Shown in pieces: positions 60,217-64,000 of a stretch of 64,000 nt of DNA. The DNA lies in contig NC_088348.1 of NCBI RefSeq assembly GCF_036884655.1, forward strand, positions 28,750,001-28,814,000. Direction: 5' to 3'. Under the pieces are notes generated by a model. It made no database searches, was not told where the DNA came from, and saw only the letters and a program-made list of their open reading frames with translations. Position numbers and translations under genes: made by a program. The first letter of the stretch is position 1. Every line of letters begins with the position of its first letter. This DNA is from Musa acuminata AAA Group. Lineage: Eukaryota; Streptophyta; Magnoliopsida; Zingiberales; Musaceae.

Positions 60217-63200
60217 ATGGCGTGTCTTGGGTCCATTGTTCTTGGCACTGATCGAGCCGAGGAGTCTTATATCGTCAATGTTGATAGGGATGCCTTGATT
60301 TTAGACATTGACAAAGCGAAATCTGAAGCGAATGTCGTTGTCAACAGAATCCCTGAGTTCGATGAGGATTTGTTGGTTCTTGATGATATCCCTGCTAATG
60401 AGGCAAGATGGAAGCTGGCAAACGAGGATCGTGAGAAGGGAGACCACTGTACGGATGCAACAGGCGTTGATATTGTTGCAGTAGAAAACTCGAGTACGCC
60501 TGTAGAGATGGTTCAAGATAGTTCCCATGTCGAGGCAGTAAGAAAGTGCAAAGCTGAAGTGGAAGATGAGCAGAAGAGGGTGAAGAAGCTGTTGAAAAGG
60601 AAAAGAGCTTCTTTTGATGGGAATGCGAACTGTGATAATAAGGAAGTATTGATAACGAAGTGCCAGGGTGAGCTTGATGAATTGTTTGAGTATCACAAGG
60701 AGGTTTCTGGTCTTAGGCTGCAACTAGATGATGGCGCATATCATTCCAACAATATGATGGTTGCTTATTTGCTGGAAGAAAGTAGACTTCCATTTTCCAA
60801 GTTAGTGGGGGAAATTTATGGGGCTTTGAAGGGAAAGAACGGGATTACTTTGACATCTGTCCGTGGTAGCGTGCTCTTTGTCGGACAGAGAATGATGTAT
60901 GGTATTTCTAGTGCAGATGCGGATGTATTGGAAGATGAGTCAGAGTCATCCCTGTGGTGCTGGGAGGTAATACCCTATTTTGTTTAATTGCTTTCATTCA
61001 ATTAATCATTTGTATGCTTGCAACCTTTTTTGTGCTTACATGTGATTCTTCTTGATGTTTGACGTTTGTGTTGATCAGACAAGAGATATTAAGCTGTTGC
61101 CTCTTACTCTTCGTGGCATTATCAACATCCGTCGCATGGCTCGAAAGAAGATTCATGAGAGGATTTCTGCACTTTCTGGTGAGAACATTTGTTTTGAGCT
61201 TATTACGATCCACAGATTTGTTTGTCTTTACTCTCGGTAACTTTTTCTTTTTCGTTATCTATGGTATTCTAGCTTTTTACGTTGTGTGGAAATGGATTTT
61301 TTTTTTTAGTTGTGGACTATAGCTTTACTGTAGCATACAGAAATCATATCTTTTTGTTTTTACTTAACCTACATAAAAACCTTTGGTCCTTTTACTCTGC
61401 ACCTAAAAAATTTGTGTGCTCTTTGATGGTTTGCCATGGTATGTACCTTGTTTTTTTCCTAAGCAAGTTGGCCTTAAGATGATTGCCAACTATCATCTAA
61501 AATTTTTCTTTTTTGGTATCTGATTATCTTGATTGCCTTTATCACGCATTATATGGTTGGTCTTCTATTCTTCATTTGTGGTATCATTCACCTTATGTTC
61601 CTTATATCATTGCACCTTTTCTTCCATTGTTCGTTGCCCAACAAGAGAAACGAATGAATATGGAATAACGTTTTATCATTTCATTTATTCTATATTAGGT
61701 TCGGATGTTCATATTTATTTCATTATAATGTTTAGATTTCAAGGTGCTTTTATGTACTATTTGTGCATTGATACCTGAAATTTTTTGACAACCTTTGTGG
61801 AGAATAATTGTTTTCCTTTTTGCACTGAGAGAGTCAGTTAGCTAATTGTACCCATACATTTGACTCACTTTAGTGACATTATCTGCGCTGGCGAGTCCTG
61901 AACATAAAGGTGCTTATGGAAATAATCTGATGGAAGCATCGATCAAGCTTGGGAAGGCATTAAATAGGCAAGGGATTTCTTCATTTGTTGAAAACTTGAC
62001 CCAGAAGTACTGTGCTGACATGTATGCTCCCTCTCCAAATTTCCCTGTCTTCAAAATCTCACAATATTTCTTTTAGATCAACCCTAAACTATGGTAATTG
62101 CAGGGCTGAGAAAGGAGATTGGCTACAACAAAAGGAATTAATGAAGAAAATTGAGAAAAGTAAGCATAGTGCAGAAAAGGAAAAGAAGAAAATGGATCGT
62201 GAGTTTCAGAAAGAGAACTTAAGACGTGTAAGTAATGGATTTTCTGTGACATGGGTTGCCATGATGATGAAGTACACAAGTTTGAATAACTCTTGGTCTT
62301 GCATGTAACACTAAGACCAAAAGTCTAGAATATCTACTTGAGGATGAAAAGTATTACAAAAAACCCAATACCGATGTTTCTTAGGATCACATATGGACAG
62401 AGCACTACTGTCCTAAAAGTATGAGTTAAATAGCTGCTAAACCATGCCTGATTAATTATCTGGAGCTGTTCAATTAATTTATTCATTGAAACACTAGCAA
62501 TGAAGCTTCACGTGAGCTTCATAGTGTAAGCTACTTTTGCAGGATAGGTTTCTCCAGGGGTGGCAAGCTAGCACTGATTCCATGAGCAGGGCCCTGCCAG
62601 TGGACCCCAAGGGCATTGTGCCTATCATGCATGGATGATCTACATTATATGATCTGTAGCCAACTGAGGGTTCGGTGATTAGTATTATGTTGGGGTTAAT
62701 CTTATTTGCAATTAACAGACCTAACACCAAAGAAATCAAGAATAAACTTGAACCGACACTATTAATCCACACTATTGGTTCGGGATCTTATGAAGTTTAG
62801 ATTACTGGCAGATACTCTCACCATTGCAATTTTCCCTCGATTTGCAGGAGAAAGAGCTTAGAAGGATGCAGGAAGAAGCTGAAAGAGAAGAGAAGCATCG
62901 TGAAAAAGAAGCAGCAGAACTGAAGAAACAAATAAAAAGGCAGCTAGAAGAAGCTGCGAGGGAACGACGGCGCCATGAAAAAGAAGAAGCTGAACTGAAG
63001 AAACAGTTTGCCATACAGAAGCAAGCTTCTATTATGGAACGGTTTCTCAAGAGTAAAAAGAATAGCAATAGTTCAGATGACAAAGTGTCCATAAAGAACT
63101 CATCCACTGAAACATCTTCCAAGAACACAGGGATCACTAGTGCAGTTACATCATCAATGGACTGTGGCTTTTCCCAGGAATGTAGCTTAACCACAAAGGA

Positions 63201-63963
63201 TCTGCGTGGGTTAGTAACAAGACCTTTCTTTCATTTTTTTCTTTAAAACTTCAGTTTATATTTGAGTTGTTAATTTTCTGGAAAAATTTATAAAATTATA
63301 TTAATTTTAGAGTTGCCATTCAGATTAATTTCTGAAGTGGCTTGAGCAAATCACTAATTAGAAAGTTCATTTTTTTCTTACAGACAAGTTATGAGCAAGG
63401 GGAATTATTGTCTGTGAAATGAAGAAAAATGAACAGATTCTTCTGACAAATAAAGCATATAATAACTATGCAACATTGTAGTCTTGTCTTGGTCTAGGAT
63501 GTCCTAGCAGACATATGTTTGGTTGCAATCAAGGGGAGATTCAGTTGACTACTGTATCATATTCCCCTGGGCATTATATCTAAGAGAACTGATCATGTAA
63601 ATAATGCAGGTTGCATATTACTGGCTGGCGTAAGTTGGCTCACCTCGGCAGATCCTGCCACTGGGGTGTTAGGCGCAATCCCAAGATTGAGTTGATGAAG
63701 GAACTCAAGCTGCAAAGACCATCCTTTGAAGGTGAAGCTCTTGAGAAAAATGCAGCTCTGGAGAAGGAAACTTCCTCTCATGAGGCCAATAGCAGTGAAT
63801 TGAGCTATGATAAGCTTGACAATGAACTAGAGTCTTTAACAAATAATATATGTCAAGATGATCTCCATATTCAACCATCATCAGCCTGGATGCAGCATAA
63901 GAAACTTTTGCAGTTTTGCCAAAATCATAGGCCAGCATACTATGGTACTTGGCGCAGGAAAAG
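60217..63963 (+). CDS. FAS1: Chromatin assembly factor 1, large subunit FAS1 (3' end outside window)
   Basis: Six exons are visible (60217-60966, 61079-61178, 61874-62021, 62104-62227, 62848-63209, 63610-63963). They stay in frame for 612 codons and then reach a GTAAGC donor, so the gene continues past the window. FAS1 is the p150 homologue that, with FAS2 and MSI1, deposits H3-H4 on newly replicated DNA. The early part has LLEESRLPFSKLVGEIYGAL and RGIINIRRMARKKIHERISA. Exons 4-5 encode a Lys/Glu/Arg-rich coiled coil (about 335-440, LRRMQEEAEREEKHREKEAA), the KER region. Exon 6 carries HWGVRRNPKIELMKELKL, then RPAYYGTWRRKR. The acidic and PCNA/FAS2-binding C-terminal parts lie beyond the window. 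The start MACLGSIV follows a likely 5'-UTR intron. Confidence 0.93.
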
Positions 63964-64000
63964 GTAAGCCTTTATTTCCTAAATTTACCCTAACATTTTT

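Overview
This is nuclear DNA from a flowering plant. The genes have several introns with GT-AG borders (one GC-AG), the intergenic DNA is AT-rich, and transposon debris, microsatellites and minisatellites are common. The very GC-rich first exons of the fructokinase and SDH2 genes fit a monocot. A Musaceae (banana-type) genome is my guess from overall character and is not proven by the sequence. I rebuilt ten gene models by joining exons with matching splice phase, and added one short single-exon ORF and one pseudogene.

Layout. 1-11.2 kb: a direct segmental duplication. Copy 1 (from before the window to about 2.7 kb) carries a broken SDH2 fragment with a transposon in its promoter. Copy 2 (from 7.4 kb) carries the intact SDH2 gene (mitochondrial complex II iron-sulfur subunit). 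An F-box/DUF295 gene lies between them, behind a decayed tandem array and a duplicated core promoter. 12-13.4 kb: a long-TIR Mutator-like element. 14-17.5 kb (minus): phosphoribosylglycinamide formyltransferase of purine synthesis. 17.6-26.4 kb: repeat-rich, with a decayed Ty3/gypsy element and three tandem arrays. 27.6-33.3 kb (minus): a small His-rich protein of unknown function, a GT17 glycosyltransferase and a DUF1685 protein. 34-39.9 kb: no recognisable gene. 39.9-41.9 kb (minus): a SAP-like protein. 45.6-46.8 kb (plus): fructokinase. 48.2-54.4 kb (minus): a trigger-factor-like protein whose introns hold a hAT element and a 184-bp tandem array. 55.9-58.2 kb (minus): ribosomal protein L38. 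60.2 kb to the window end (plus): FAS1, the large subunit of chromatin assembly factor 1, which runs off the window.

The genes are unrelated housekeeping and regulatory loci with no operon or pathway logic. What unites the window is its mobile DNA. Four relatives of one long-TIR family (12.1, 44.2, 56.7 and 58.6 kb) share ends starting near GGGCTAATTA. Three of the four have 9-bp flanking duplications matching 7 of 9, which points to the Mutator superfamily. One sits in an RPL38 intron and one between the divergent RPL38 and FAS1 promoters. A separate 1.45-kb hAT element, with 14-bp TIRs and an 8-bp target duplication, sits in the trigger-factor-like gene. I see no CRISPR array, rRNA or tRNA gene, or bacterial-style operon.
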